Program-made: the position numbers and the translations under genes
Notes under the pieces: model-generated
What the model was told of the DNA's origin: nothing
Database searches by the model: none
Seen by the model: the letters and a program-made list of their open reading frames with translations, nothing else
Assembly: GCF_001625305.1 (NCBI RefSeq)
Contig: NW_017803884.1
Span: 18,787 to 82,786 of the forward strand
Length of the DNA stretch: 64,000 nucleotides
Origin: Branchiostoma belcheri
Lineage: Eukaryota; Chordata; Leptocardii; Amphioxiformes; Branchiostomatidae
Direction: 5' to 3'
Shown here: positions 1-12,659 of the stretch, in pieces
Position numbering within the stretch: the first letter of the stretch is position 1
Layout of the letters: each line of letters begins with the position of its first letter

Positions 1-579
1 AGTATGTGTATCTGAAGTGTAACCGACACTGTTAATTGTTACCTGTTCCGAATTGTTTATGTTCTTGTTGTGAGGGCTAGCCCTTTATAATAGCCTCCGG
101 CTAGTTGGGCAGTCCTGGCTGTATACATATGTTTTATACAGCCTAATAAATCAAACCAAATCAAATTAATGTTAAATTTATTTCATGCAACCAAATGTGA
201 AATCATTTTGTGGCTTAGCCCACAAACAGTAGTATGCGCAATAATGGAACGTTAAAAACGTTGTCTGGACGACAGGTATGGACAGAATTGACTTGGTATA
301 ACCGTGTTAACACCAAGCCGTGACAAATCTGGACACTGGAAGGCCTAGACGGCAGGCAGGCATAGCAGGGTCAATAAACCTACTAACCAAGCAATCATGC
401 AAAGACCCATCAAGTGAGTAACTGTAGATGAATAGTAAAAGTTTATTCCCCAGCCAATATTTAAAGTATCTTGTATTAGGTAGGTTAGCCTTATGAAATT
501 GTAATACTGTACCATTAGAGGTCATACTTTGTACACTGTACATCTGTTTTGCAATAAAGTACTCATTGTTTCTTACAAA
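1..579. other. Non-coding flank, no gene seen
   Basis: I see no supportable exon, RNA gene or transposon end in this AT-rich stretch. Short open frames here show no domain. It leads into the tandem repeat that precedes the Helitron coding region. Confidence 0.5.
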
Positions 580-1037
580 TTTTCTTAAAAGGTCGGAAAC
601 AATTTTCTTGCACTTCTAACACCTCAGAGAGACGTTAGAAACGCAAGCAAATTATTTCCGACCATTTCCAGAAGAAATAGTGACTTTGAAAAAATTCGCC
701 TGTACAACGCGTTTCATGCTCTAAATCATAGGTTTTGGACGAAAAAAACGTTCAAAATTACATTATACGTATAATGTGCGGATTCTTTTTGAAACGTGGG
801 GACATTTGTTTGCACTTCTAACACCTCAGAGAGACGTTAGGAATGCAAGAAAATCGTTTCCGACCATTTCCAAAAGAAATAGTGACATTGGAATAATTCG
901 CCGGAATAACGCGTTTAGCCTCTATACCATAGGTTTTGGACGAAAAAAAAAACGTCCAACCATACATTATACGTATAATGTGCGGATTCTTTTTTTAAAG
1001 GTCGGAAATATTTTTCTTGCACTTCTAACACCTCAGT
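580..1037. repeat. ~204 bp tandem repeat, 2.2 copies, upstream of the Helitron
   Basis: The motif ACACCTCAG recurs at 619, 821 and 1027, giving periods of 202 and 206 bp. Each full unit has the phrases CTTGCACTTCTAAC, GACGTTAG and TTTTGGACGAAAAAAA and ends in an 18-bp perfect palindrome (760-777 and 964-981). The third copy is partial and stops about 90 bp before the Helitron open frame. It may be part of the Helitron 5' region or its promoter, but I could not place a TC 5' terminus, so membership is inferred. Confidence 0.8.
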
Positions 1038-1124
1038 AGTATAGTGTCGACAGAGTAGGTATCATTGTAGCGTGTGGCTATAGCTTGTGGAGTGAGCGGC
1101 TTGCTACTTGTGGAGTGACGTCCC

Positions 1125-4100
1125 TTGGGGGCGCTTAGTGCTATATCTGACACATGTTTGCTCATAACAGCATCTGGATTAAACGGTTCCACCGTTGCTT
1201 TACTACAAACTGATAACAACTATTTTGTTTATGATTCACATGCCAGAAGTCACACAACAGCACTGCCTGATGTCAATGGCTCATCATCTTTGAGTATGCA
1301 CAAGTCAATCACTAATCTATGTCAGTTCTTGGAAAAGCTTAATGGGAACACACATGCAATATGCAATTTTGAACTTGTAGCTCTGCAATCAGAACATGTG
1401 TCATTGTCACATGATTTTACTGATGCCCAGTATATCACACTGACTGACAACAATGTACCAGTGTCTACGGAGTCAGACAGCTGCCTACAACCACAAAAAG
1501 CAAACTTCGTACCTCAACCCATATCAACTAAAGGCTACTTACAGCATCCAAACTTAGCTTCCACCTCACAAGGGCAACAACATCCCACGGAATACATACT
1601 TTCTGCACAAAAAGATCAACAAAGTCAAGGGCTCAGCAATCAACATACTGATGAAACAGAACAAACTAGACAGATCACTAACCAAAATGCAGACAAATAT
1701 GGAAACCAAGAAACATTCTTCACACATATTGAAACAACAGAAACAGCCGAGCCTAATGCTGTTAAAACAAATGAGAAAGCAAGCAAACTTGCAAAGCAAA
1801 GACAACACAGGAACTCCATAAAACAAAGACAAACATCTGAACAGAAAACACAAAGACTTGCAAAGCGAAGAGAATATGAAAAAGCTAGGAAACAAAGTGA
1901 AACAGAAGAGAAAAAAGCAGAGAGACGGGCAAAGCGAAGAGAGCTGTACAAAGCCAAGAAACAAAGAAAAACAGATGAGCAAAAGACAGACAGACTTACA
2001 AAGCAAACAGAATATGACAGAATCAGGAAACAAAGACAAACAGCTAGGAAACAAAATGAAACTGAAGAGAAAAAAGCAGAGAGACTGGCAAAGCAAAGAG
2101 AATATGACAAAGCTAAGAAACAAAGTGAAACAGAAGAGAAAAAAACAGAGAGACGGGCAAAGCGAAGAGAGCTGTACAAAGCCAAGAAACAAAGACAAAC
2201 AGATGAGCAAAAGACAAACAGACTTGCAAAGCGAAGAGAATATGACAGAATCAGGAAACAATGACAAACAGATGACCAACAGTTACAAAGGCATCAAAAG
2301 CGAAAGTTAATACACAAAGCCAAAACAGCAAATGAAACTCCTCTCCAAAGAGCTAAACGCATCAAGAAGTGCCGTGACTACAACAGAAATACAGCTGCCA
2401 AGAGATATGTCAAAGAACATAGCATTGGTCACACTAAGCATACTAACATAGGGTACAAATCAGATTTCCCAGCATTCCATTGCTACATACAACAGCAACC
2501 AAAACACTACTGCATTCTGTGTAGAAAATTCTTATTTGAAGATCAAGTGAAAACCTGCAACATTTCTGTAACAGATGCAATGAAGTATGCACATCAAAAT
2601 GATGATGAATATCACCTGTGTTCAAAGTGTTCAACTGCCCTTGAAAGACAGAAACCAATACCAAATGCTTGGACTAACAATATGGACCCAGGTGACATAC
2701 CATCATGTCTAAAACAGCTTACTAGAATGGAGACAAGACTCGTCAGTCTAAAGTATGCATTTGTAAAGCTGGTCATTCTACCAGGTGGACAATATGGTGA
2801 ACAAGGCCAAGCTATAAGTTTCTCTACTAACATTGAAACATCTTGCAATTTGTTACCACGCTGTCAAGACACATCAGGAATTGTAATAGTACATCCATCT
2901 GAGACTAATGATAGAACACAAAGAAGTGATCCACAATATATTGTGCGATATGCTCACATGCATGAGGCCCTTACATGGCTGATGGCTAACAACCATCTTT
3001 ACTCAGATGTGAACATAGCTTCCTTTGAAGATTGGAAGGAAACATCATGTGAATACCATTCAAATGTTGTTAATAATGATCACATCAATCAATCAAATGG
3101 ATCTTCTAATGTCACAGAGCTGTCTACTTTTCCCTGCAACTACATCAATCCAAATGTTCCCTTACAATCTCTGTTACAGAGTCCAACAGACACTGTACCA
3201 ACAATATCACTCCCTCGTGAAACATCAGCACCACAAAGTATCTTTAAGGAGAAAGACCTTGAGGAGCACTACTTTCCTCAGTTGTACCCATATGGTTGTA
3301 ATGGCTTCCAACAGATAAGAGATATACCAATGACAGACTTACAGTACTTCCAATCACGGTTGCTTAATATCAATGATTGCTGGAGGAAAAACATTCCTTG
3401 GCTTTTCTTGCTCTCAACTCATATGAAGTCAAGAAACTGTACAGTCAGATATCAATTGTGTGTAGAATGCAGAAGCAAGGTAATGATACCTCACAATCTT
3501 CATCACAACCTCTGACAGCAGGTGATCTGCGTCAGAATATTGATGAAGATGTTGAAAGCACATCATACACTTTCATGAAGAATATCCGTGGAACAGCAGC
3601 ATACTTTAAGGACCAACTGCTTAACCTTCTAGCAAAAATCAATACAATTGGCCCACTAACTTGGTTTGTCACTGTGTCAGCAAATGACTTGAACTGGCCA
3701 GAGCTGTTCATGACTCTCAATCCTGATCTGACATATGAGGAAGCTACAGCATTACCGCAACAAGACAAATGGAACATGATGAGATCAGACCCTGTCATGT
3801 GTGCTATACATTTCAACCGACGCACTGATGCACTACTACGCTACATACTTAAGAGTCCACAACACCCTATTGGTGTGATCACTGACCACTGGATTCGAGT
3901 CGAGTTCCAGTTAAGAGGTTCACCTCATTTGCACTGTATGTTCTGGGTTGAGAATGCCCCCAACCTTGATACAATAGAAGGAAGGCAAAGAGCACCTGAA
4001 TTCATTGACAAATATGTGTCCACACAGCTACCTGATGATGAAAACTCTCTCCTACATGAACTAGTGTCCAAATTCCAGCGACACCATCACACAAGTACAT

Positions 4101-6812
4101 GTAAGAAGGGACGAACAAACTGTCGATTTCACTTCCCTCGAGAAGTGTCAGAGAACACACGACTCAGACTAGATATTGACGCTAATCGCAGCGCACAGTT
4201 CTATGTTACCAAACGAACACAACAAGACATCTGGATCAATGCATACAACCCCACATTACTATTACATATGCAATCTAACATAGACATACAAATGGTTGGG
4301 TCAAAGTATGGTGCTGCTTACTATGCATGTATGTACATCTCAAAAGCTGAGCCTGATAATCTTCAAGCAGTCTACATCTACACCTAACTGTCACATCTAC
4401 CACCTAACAGTTCAAAAAGAGCACATTTAGCTCAGATTGGTAACACTGTACTCAGCCATCGCCTAGTTGGCGGTCAAGAAGTTGGCTACAGACTTGCAAA
4501 CCTGCAACTCATACAATCATCAAGACAAACAGTGTCAATAAATATCAAACCACCACACAAAAGAATGCGTCTGCTCAAACCAAAGGATGACCTTGACAAG
4601 CTTGATGATTCATCATCTGACATTTTCACAAAGGGCACTGCTCAATACTATGCAATGAGACCACATGGTGATCCCTGGGACACAATGTCATTATTCACCT
4701 TTGCTGCAACATACTCCATCACATCCACTGAGCCATCAAGAGCTTCTGAATCTATCAAGTTACAACAATGTGACAAATGGATAAGGAAACGTCAAAAGCT
4801 TGCAAGTGTTAGAAGTTCAAGGCTATCCTCTGGAAATGGAGATGACTATTTCTATGGTCTCTTGTACTTGCACTACCCATGGAGAAATGAAAGCGAAATA
4901 CCTCACTGAATATGATTCTGCTCAAGATGCTTTCTCTGCTAAGAAGGATCAGTTTGACAACAGTCTTGCACAGCATTTTCATTTCACATCAGAAATAGAA
5001 CAGGCTATCATGCAAGTACGCCTGCTGTCAGATGATCTAACATCTATTGCTACCACAGTTGCCCCTAATGTGACTCACCAACAGTTGCAAACTGAACATG
5101 ACTTTGACTCTGAAGGACTCCACCTTGATGCACAATGGACAGCACAAAATGCAGAACAAGCAGTAGCTGCTGCTCAGCCTCACAGAGTTGACATGGCATC
5201 TTCAGAAAACCTGACAATGTTACATGATGATTCACTTGCATGGAATACTCTATCTCGCTACACAATGACCGATGAAGCATTCTATGACGCACTCAGTAAC
5301 ATGTCACATGACCAACAGCAGGTCTTTAACACCATAAAACAACACTTTCTTCTGTTGAACAAACACCAAGCAGACCAAGCTTCACCAAAACCACAACCTT
5401 TGCGACTCTTTGTAACAGGAGGAGCAGGCTGTGGAAAAAGCTTTCTAATAAAGGTCCTGAATGAGTACTTGATCCGTACATCAAACTGCCCAACATCTCC
5501 TGTCATGCTCACTGCACCAACAGGTGTTGCTGCCTACAACATAGGTGGCTTCACAGTACACTCAGCTTTATCACTGCCTGTTGACCATAACCGAAGAGGC
5601 AAAACCGAGTACCTACCACTCGGTGCTGAGAAACTGTCACAATTTCGACGCAAATTCAGCAATGTACACACACTTTTCATTGATGAAATAAGCATGATCA
5701 GCAACATCAGACTGGAACACATTCACCACCGACTGTCAGAGATCAAAGACACTACTGCTGACCAGCACAGCTACTTTGGGAACCTCAATATTATAGCTTT
5801 CGGTGATTTCTACCAGTTGAAACCTGTCTTCGGAAGATTTGTATTCGAAGACTCACCAAAGCAACAAGAACCTTTCACTCACTTATGGAAATCACTATTC
5901 AAACCATTATTTCTAACTGTCAATCACAGATAAGAAGGTGACAAAGAGTTCACAGAACTGCTTAACAGAGTACGTGTTGGACTCCCAACCAATGCAGATA
6001 TTGCCCTCCTTTCAAGTTGTGTCAAGACAAAAGCAGATATTCAACAGTCTGCCTTTTCCACCGCTCTTCACGTTTTCCCAACACGGAAAAAAACCATAGA
6101 GCATAACAAACAAGAACTGGAAAGACTACATCCTCAAACAGATACTCAGATACATGTACTGACTGCAAAAGATGAAATGATTGATTGTCCTGTTAATACA
6201 AAGGACATACCTGTACAAGATCTCATACCAGAAGACGCCAGTGAAACTGCAGGACTTCAAAAAGAACTTCATCTAGCTAAAAGTTGTCGAGTTATGCTAC
6301 TAAGAAACATTCTAAGTGAAGATGGACTTGTAAATGGTGCCCAAGGTACAGTTGAAGATTTTCTGTTACAAAACTCTGGAAATAACGAACAATACAACTC
6401 AAATGTACCAACTGTTACAGGAGTATATGTTAAGTTTGACAACCCCAGGGTCGGTCAAATGCTACAAGACCCAACCAAGAACAACGCAATTCTTATCTCA
6501 GCAATCACAGCAAAATTCTTTGCACACTACAGCACTGTTTTCACCCGTACACAGTTTCCACTTCAACTTTCATACGCGTCAACTGTTCACAAGGTACAAG
6601 GCCTCTCATTGCCAAAAGTCGTACTTGACATTGGACCATCAGTATTCAGCCCTGGACAGATATATGTTGCTCTCAGCAGAGTTACCTCACTTGAAGGTTT
6701 GGCCATACTGGAGTTTGAACCAAAGAAGATAACAGTATTTCCATCTGTGTTGAGAGAGATGACAAGACTGATTCAAAGTATTACATCAAGTCAACAATCA
6801 GACAGTACATGA
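1125..6812 (+). pseudogene. Helitron Rep/helicase transposase, decayed
   Basis: Rolling-circle (HUH) transposase of a Helitron, followed over about 1,890 codons. In order: a charged N-terminal region (1125-2260) ending in 23-residue basic/acidic repeats; a Cys-containing DUF6570-like region (about 2300-3100) with CILC and CSKC pairs; the Helitron-like Rep domain with an HLH (H-hydrophobic-H) metal site at 3926-3934 and tyrosines near 4315-4340 (YYACMYISK); then a PIF1-type helicase with Walker A GGAGCGKS (5418-5441), Walker B FIDEIS (5676-5690) and the C-terminal QIYVALSRV. Five lesions break it: TGA at 2262-2264, a frameshift near 3405-3425, TAA at 4385-4387, a frameshift near 4890-4905 and TAA at 5931-5933. 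The frames on either side of each stop are in register, so these are point mutations in one gene, and the copy cannot make a full protein. The family is certain; element ends were not found. Confidence 0.93.
1800..2261 (+). repeat. In-frame 69-bp repeats coding a charged coiled coil
   Basis: About six imperfect 23-codon units, each roughly (D/E)EQK/EEKK then TERRAKRREL then YKAKKQ. Alternating DEQK and EEKK starts suggest two-unit blocks were duplicated; one junction carries seven extra codons (near 2040-2060). The product would be a strongly basic, helical N-terminal extension of the Helitron protein. Nucleic-acid binding is an inference from charge only. The last unit carries the TGA at 2262-2264 where sibling units read CAA AGA CAA. 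Confidence 0.8.
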
Positions 6813-7760
6813 CAATACATATATTCTCATGACAGTAAACATAAGATTACCTACTGAACAAATATCACATCTCATCACCACCATTGTGGACTACATAACC
6901 CCCATGGAGTGCACATTTACAACATTTACAGATCAGTAAACTCTCAATTGAGCTCTTCTAATCTGTTCAAACAGCCATTATTAACTGCACAAGTCTCAAA
7001 CGACTAGAGAATAGCTCAATATATATCACTAAAGCTAAAAAATGGTGTATAACTTTCACCTATGATACAATGAAATACAAATTATATATTATATATGTAT
7101 GCAATACAGATTGCCTCATGGCAAACTGTTATCATTGCAATTACCCCATGTTCACTAACATTAGAATCCTTTTGCTGCTCTATGCATGTACTGTATAATA
7201 CATTAAAATATACAAATATGACTCAACAGCATTCAACTTTGGAAATAAAATTCACAATATTTATAATAATAATAATATTATAATATAGTGGTTTATTTCA
7301 TTCTGAACGTACGATACAGAGTAGCAGGGTCCCCGTAGGACCCTGAATTGATCTGCCGCATTACATAAGTGTTTAAATACGATTGACTTCAATATTACAA
7401 GCAAGTATTAAAACAGTTAAAAACAGCAAATTATTTTAAAATATTTACAATACGTAGGTTCCGATCGTAGGTCATTCAGTTAAAAACATCATCTATAGTA
7501 ATAAAAAACATCATCTATAGTAATAAAACTTCTTCTACATGCTGTTATACATTTCACTTCATGCTTTCTTTCCATAAATGTCTTAGCAAAGATAAACACA
7601 CTTCCCTTACTTATAATGATTGATTAACACAAATACATGCTACTCTGACCTACAGTACACTGCAATATACAAAAGTATACCAGTTGACTAACTACATGTT
7701 TCACATAAGATATTACATCTTTGAAATACTAAATAACTATCAATTTACCACAGTTAAGCT
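6813..7760. other. AT-rich 3' flank of the Helitron helicase
   Basis: No coding exon seen. Contains (ATA)n-rich DNA near 7,255-7,285, a GC-rich hairpin at 7,325-7,345 and a 22-bp direct repeat (ACATCATCTATAGTAATAAA) near 7,487-7,527. Possible poly(A) signals are present, but none can be tied to a transcript from sequence alone. Confidence 0.5.
7325..7345. other. 8-bp stem, 5-nt loop hairpin
   Basis: CAGGGTCC pairs with GGACCCTG across the loop CCGTA. It stands out as a GC-rich perfect hairpin in AT-rich DNA about 500 bp after the Helitron helicase. Helitrons carry a hairpin 10-12 nt before a CTRR 3' end, but no CTRR follows at that distance here, so I do not call this the Helitron terminus. 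Confidence 0.45.
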
Positions 7761-7769
7761 GTACTCCAG

Positions 7770-8560
7770 CCATACACACAGTATCCACTCAGCTGGCAAC
7801 AATACAGTGCATTATCCCCTAAGCTGACCACAGTATGTCAACTTCAACTGTGCATGCACTCAGCTGAGAGCAGTACCTGGACTACATGATGCATGCAGTA
7901 CCCCCTCAGCTTACCACAGTACCTAGACTGCAGCTATGGATGCAGTACCCACTCAACTGACCACAGTACCAGGTACACTGCAGCTATAATGCATCCAGTA
8001 CCCCCTCAGCTGCATGACCACAGTACCTACACTCCAGTAGTGCATGTAGAGCCCCCTCAGCTGACCACAGTACCTGCACTCCGTCCAGTCATGCATGCAG
8101 TACCCCCTCAGCTGACCACAGTACCTGCACTCCAGTCATGCATGCTGTTAACACCTGATCACAGTATTTGCACTCCAATGAAGCATGCAGAGCCCCACCA
8201 CTCAGCTGACCACAAAGTCATGCAGCAGTACCCCCATCAGCTGACCACAGTACCCGGACTCCACTGTCATGCGTGCAGTACACACTCAACTCGAAAACAT
8301 TGTACTCTACCTGTATCATGCATGCAGTACCTCTCAGCTGACCACAGTACCTGGACTCCATTCATGCGTGCAGTACTGTGACACTCAACTTACCACTGTG
8401 TGACAGTAACCAGTTACCTATGCATGCAGTACCGTTCAGCTGACCACAGTACCTGCACTCCAGTCATGCGTGCAATCCCCCCCACCCCCACCCCCCAGCT
8501 AACCACAGGACCTGGACTAACATCCCTACATGCAGTACCCACTCAGCTGGTCACAGTGTA
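7770..8560. repeat. Degenerate minisatellite with CAGCTGACCACAGTACC core
   Basis: A run of roughly fifteen imperfect units of about 45-60 bp. Recurring phrases are TCAGCTGACCACAGTACCTG, CACTCCAGTCATGCATGCAGTACCCCC and close variants. The long open frames crossing it (for example 7893-8381) are translations of the repeat, not genes. It lies between the Helitron helicase and the RPA-like gene. Confidence 0.85.
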
Positions 8561-8569
8561 CCCAAACTC

Positions 8570-10030
8570 TTTTCAGTCTCAAAAGTTCTGATGTCTCATC
8601 ATATATTGTCACCTGACTCATAAGTTTTCACCCAAAATTCCATAACAATCACAGTTGTAAAAGCATGTTACATATTTTATCATCCGTCCTAATGATGTAG
8701 ACATATATGAATGAAAACAATTATCAATTTCTGTCTTTTTCTCAAGGCATTGCAAATTAAAGAGTTATCTGTAACTTATCGGTTGTGTCTTCTGTTATAA
8801 CCCCACTCCTGGTATGGTAAAATCACTATACTGTATGTAATGTTACAGTAATCCATAATGAGATAACCCAATTACTATATAATAGAAATTTATTTACCAC
8901 TATAAACCATATGTATAGGATGATATGATTCCAAGCAACCAGCTGCAACTAACATCTAAAGCAACGTGACCCTTCTCCGTAGTGATTGCACACTACAGGT
9001 AAAATCCGGTAGAGAGCGCTTCACAAATGATCACCGAATCTACAATACAGAAGGTCTCATTCGTGAGTTTTTGTTAACTATAGCCGCCTATGGCAAAATA
9101 CGTAACTCTACATAGGCCAAAACCCAATAATTTGAATGACAGCCATCTAGTCTATCCAATCAATTTTAAGCACAATAGCCCTACATTACGTCAAAAAATT
9201 CCCAACCAGATCTAACCCAACAATCTCTTTTTATTTATTTATAAACTGCACTTGGCCACTCTCCGCCAGAGGTCCTCCAGCGCTGCTACCTCCTGACCGC
9301 ATTACCCATCACAACAGCCTGTAAACATCCGACCTGTCGCGCGGATGTCAACACTCACCCACTAATTTTAGCACATACAAACAACCTCTCATATCACAAG
9401 CGGTTTACGCCAACTGACTTAGCTAAAATGCAATTTCTGGCGGATATAAACACACATCCATACACGCATTTAATTTTTAGTACGATCTACTTTAGATCTT
9501 CTACCCACGCGGAAGAATACCGGAATGAGACCAGAATGTTCCGCTACATTTGACTTACCACCATCCTCTCACCACACGTTGTGTATCACAGTCAGCAAGA
9601 ACATCGCGCCACAGTTCATTCAAAGTAAGTTTTTGTTCTAAGATTTCGCCATGAATATTTATAGTATTCATCATAGTATACCTATAGACTCACTTAACCT
9701 GAAATGATCCATTTTCGAATCACAGATTATCAGATAAGTTATAAGCTTTCCATAACGTTACTCCGCGTCCGCCATTTTTCTACTTAACGTTAAACCGAAA
9801 CCTTGATCTAAATAATCTATGTTCTTGCTCTTCACCCGAACATAAACACAGTTTTCTTCTACCATCGTTTCTGCATAATATGTCAGTCACTAGTTTATAC
9901 AAATTGACCCAAAAAAGATATAGATTCCTTCTACCTGACTTTTCTACACTTGACCAAATCCGCAATTCCCCTAACCGCAATGGCCTGTTCCAAAAAAATA
10001 AATATTTAGGGGGGATGTAAGAGGTGAAAA
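8570..10030. other. No gene seen
   Basis: AT-rich DNA with a somewhat GC-richer patch near 9,250-9,560. No domain-bearing frame or convincing exon was found on either strand. Small frames such as 9,780-9,980 (minus) have no recognisable features. Confidence 0.5.
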
Positions 10031-10037
10031 ATCAACT

Positions 10038-10220
10038 TTGGATCCCACCCTAGTTCCAATCCAGATTTCCCTGGAACCCTCCCTAGTTCCTTATCCGAAA
10101 TTGCAAAAACCCTCCCTAGTTCCAATCGAAAATTCCCAAACCCTCCCTACTTCCAATCCAGACGTTCAAACCCCTACCCTCCCTCCAATCCAGCCTCTTC
10201 CACCCCCTCTACATTTATTT
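10038..10220. repeat. Short imperfect repeats, CCCTCCCTAGTTCCAATC type
   Basis: Five or six degenerate copies of a ~30 bp unit built on CCCTAGTTCCAATCCAGA. They produce an apparent proline-rich frame of 66 codons, which I attribute to the repeat rather than to a protein. Confidence 0.65.
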
Positions 10221-10950
10221 TTTTCAACGGCCCAATAACTTCTATCCACAATGAAATATTGCTATTTGTAACAGCCTCTTCTTGTATACCAAAACTAAAA
10301 CAAATAAATATAATATATAGCCCACGTCAAGGAAACTCCGATATATCAATTGTTTTTCTCACTTTGAAAAAACTTTAAATGAAGATCAATCTCGCTATTC
10401 TCCCAACGGCCATTCTTCAGCATGGCAGAGCCACGATCAAATGGGCAATTCTCATAACATCTTTAATTCAACCTTTCGACTATACAATTCCTATTTGAAA
10501 CGGCGTGACATTGCACAAGACAACAGACTTTATCATCACTGTATAATCACAGACACATCTGGATAACCCAATTTAATAATCTCTTATGCTCTGCTTGCTT
10601 TACTACTTTTCACACAAATTTTCCTCAGATTTTACAAAGAATAACAGTTACATGTTAGGTCCCTGATATAAGAAATACAAAATATTACCTGCCAATGTTA
10701 CCCTAATTTACTATTTAATTTCCATTGTTACAGCAATGAGTGACAAATTGGAAAATTTGACACAACTTCAAACAGCTTCCACAACTTTTGACTAGTTTGA
10801 CTGCCTTTCTTTAACAAATTTTCAATGAATAATGATAGTTTAATAATTAGACAAAACAAAACACTTGTATGTACAACTTCTACACATTATTCATCTCATT
10901 TTATATCTATCATCCAGCAGAAAACAGCACTCTTCCATATCTTCAACAAA

Positions 10951-11952
10951 ATGGCAGAACCACCTCCAATACATGGATACATCAGAGCAGTTTCACCACT
11001 TAGAGTTGGCACAACCGGGTCAAAGTTTTTCAGATTTAACGTACAAAGTCAAGAAGCTACCAAGAAGGCAATATGCTTCTCACCACTGAAAAGAAACATG
11101 ATCTGTGACAATGAAAAATCCAAGTCACCATGTAAAATAACCAAGTATCTGGCATCATCTCATTCGAGTAGTGACATAGTCTTCACACAAGATACGGAAA
11201 TACACCAGTCAGACATTACCTTTGAACTTCAAGCAACTGACTCTGCACCAACAATCACAAAAATAGCAGATGTGCAAAAAAACCGACAAAGACCAGGACA
11301 TTTCCATACAAGTGAAGATTACATCAATGAATGACAAGGAAGTTATCATGAAAGGTTCCAAAAAATTGACCAAACAAGAATGTAGAGCTACTGATGAAAC
11401 TGGTACCATTCGGTTTGTTGTGTGGGACCCCGAAAGACTCCCATTCAAGAAAGGCAGTTCATATTCATTGAACGTTCGTGTGAAGAGTTTTGACGGGAGA
11501 AAGTACATAGCCACAACACATGACACAACAATGACTGAAATGGAAGACCAACTTGACATCCCTGATGATGAACCAACACCCGACGTTGACAGAGCAAGTA
11601 TCACAGGGGATATCGTATCTCTAGAAATTCTCTCCAGGTACAGGAAGTGTAATAACTGTAGAAAAAGATTCCTGAAACCGGAGAAAAGATCCTCACATGC
11701 ACTAATTGTAACATGTCTCAACTTTCAAAGAAGTGCCCACAGGACATCACCATCAAGATACTTGTATCAACAGCTGATCACAAAATCTGCCTGACATGCT
11801 TCTCGGACACTCTAGAACAGTACCTCACTGAACATCCATGTGATATGTCCGATGACAGTTTAAAGCTACAGCTCCTAGAAAATGGAGAAAATGTCACCAT
11901 CTCCTACAATCCGATGACAAGAATCTGTACATCAATTACTGATAACCACTAA
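10951..11952 (+). pseudogene. RPA-like OB-fold ssDNA-binding protein, two frameshifts
   Basis: The product resembles replication protein A-type proteins that some Helitrons carry: OB-fold segments and a zinc ribbon near the C-terminus (CNNC, then CTNC in the shifted frame). I chose ATG 10951 because of its good context (AACAAAATGG) and because domain-like sequence begins just after it. Three frames must be joined: the first runs to 11334, the second covers about 11270-11660, the third runs to 11952. Both shifts fall in A-homopolymers (near 11275-11281 and 11660-11666), so they could be real decay or uncorrected sequencing errors. It has the same orientation as the Helitron helicase and lies 4.1 kb downstream; belonging to that element is likely but unproven. 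A role in protecting single-stranded transposition intermediates is inferred from the family. Confidence 0.7.
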
Positions 11953-12128
11953 AACATTAGAAAACTTATTACTTCACTGCTCAAACACACACAAATCTCT
12001 GTTCCACTTTAATTTGTGTTCCACTGGATTTGCCCCCAGAACAAAAAAGGAGGTTGGACATAAAACTGTAAACACCACATCTCTGGATTAAGGACCCTGA
12101 AAATGAAAAAATACAGTTCTTATCAAAA

Positions 12129-12650
12129 GCTATGTTAGTGTTTATTGACACATGATTATGAAAGTTGAAACTATGTGTTTATTGACACATGATTATGAAA
12201 GTTGAAACTATGTGTTTATTGACACATGATTATGAAAGTTGAAAATATGTTAGTGTTTATTGACACATGATTATGAAAGTTGAAAATATGTTAGTGTTTA
12301 TTGACACATGATTATGAAAGTTGAAACTATTTTAGTGTTTATTGACACATGATTATGAAAGTTGAAACTATGTTAGTGTTTATTGACACATGATTATGAA
12401 AGTTGAAACTAGTGTTTATTGACACATGATTATGAAAGTTGAAACTATGTGTTTATTGACACATGATTATGAAAGTTGAAACTATGTTAGTGTTTATTGA
12501 CACATGATTATGAAAGTTGAAACTATGTTAGTGTTTACTGACACATGATTATGAAAGTTGAAACTATGTTAGTGTTTACTGACACATGATTATGAAAGTT
12601 GAAAATATGTTAGTGTTTACTGACACATGATTATGAAAGTTGAAACTATG
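12129..12650. repeat. 37/41-bp minisatellite, about 13 copies
   Basis: Near-identical head-to-tail units with the phrases GTGTTTATTGACACATGATT and ATGAAAGTTGAAACTAT. Two length variants differ by presence of GTTA at the unit end. The last three units share a T-to-C change (GTGTTTACTGACACATG), so that end was amplified separately. It follows the RPA-like gene by about 180 bp and could be subterminal Helitron DNA; no CTRR end was identified. Confidence 0.9.
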
Positions 12651-12659
12651 TTGGCTTCT

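Noticed and set aside
1566-2279. Long minus-strand frames opposite the Helitron N-terminal repeats
   Set aside because: They are hydrophobic mirror translations of the lysine/glutamate repeat on the plus strand and have no domain.
7325-7345. Hairpin as the Helitron 3' terminus
   Set aside because: No CTRR tetranucleotide follows within 10-15 bases.
7893-8591. Open frames of 162 and 63 codons
   Set aside because: They are translations of the minisatellite, with repeating proline/threonine content and no start context or domain.
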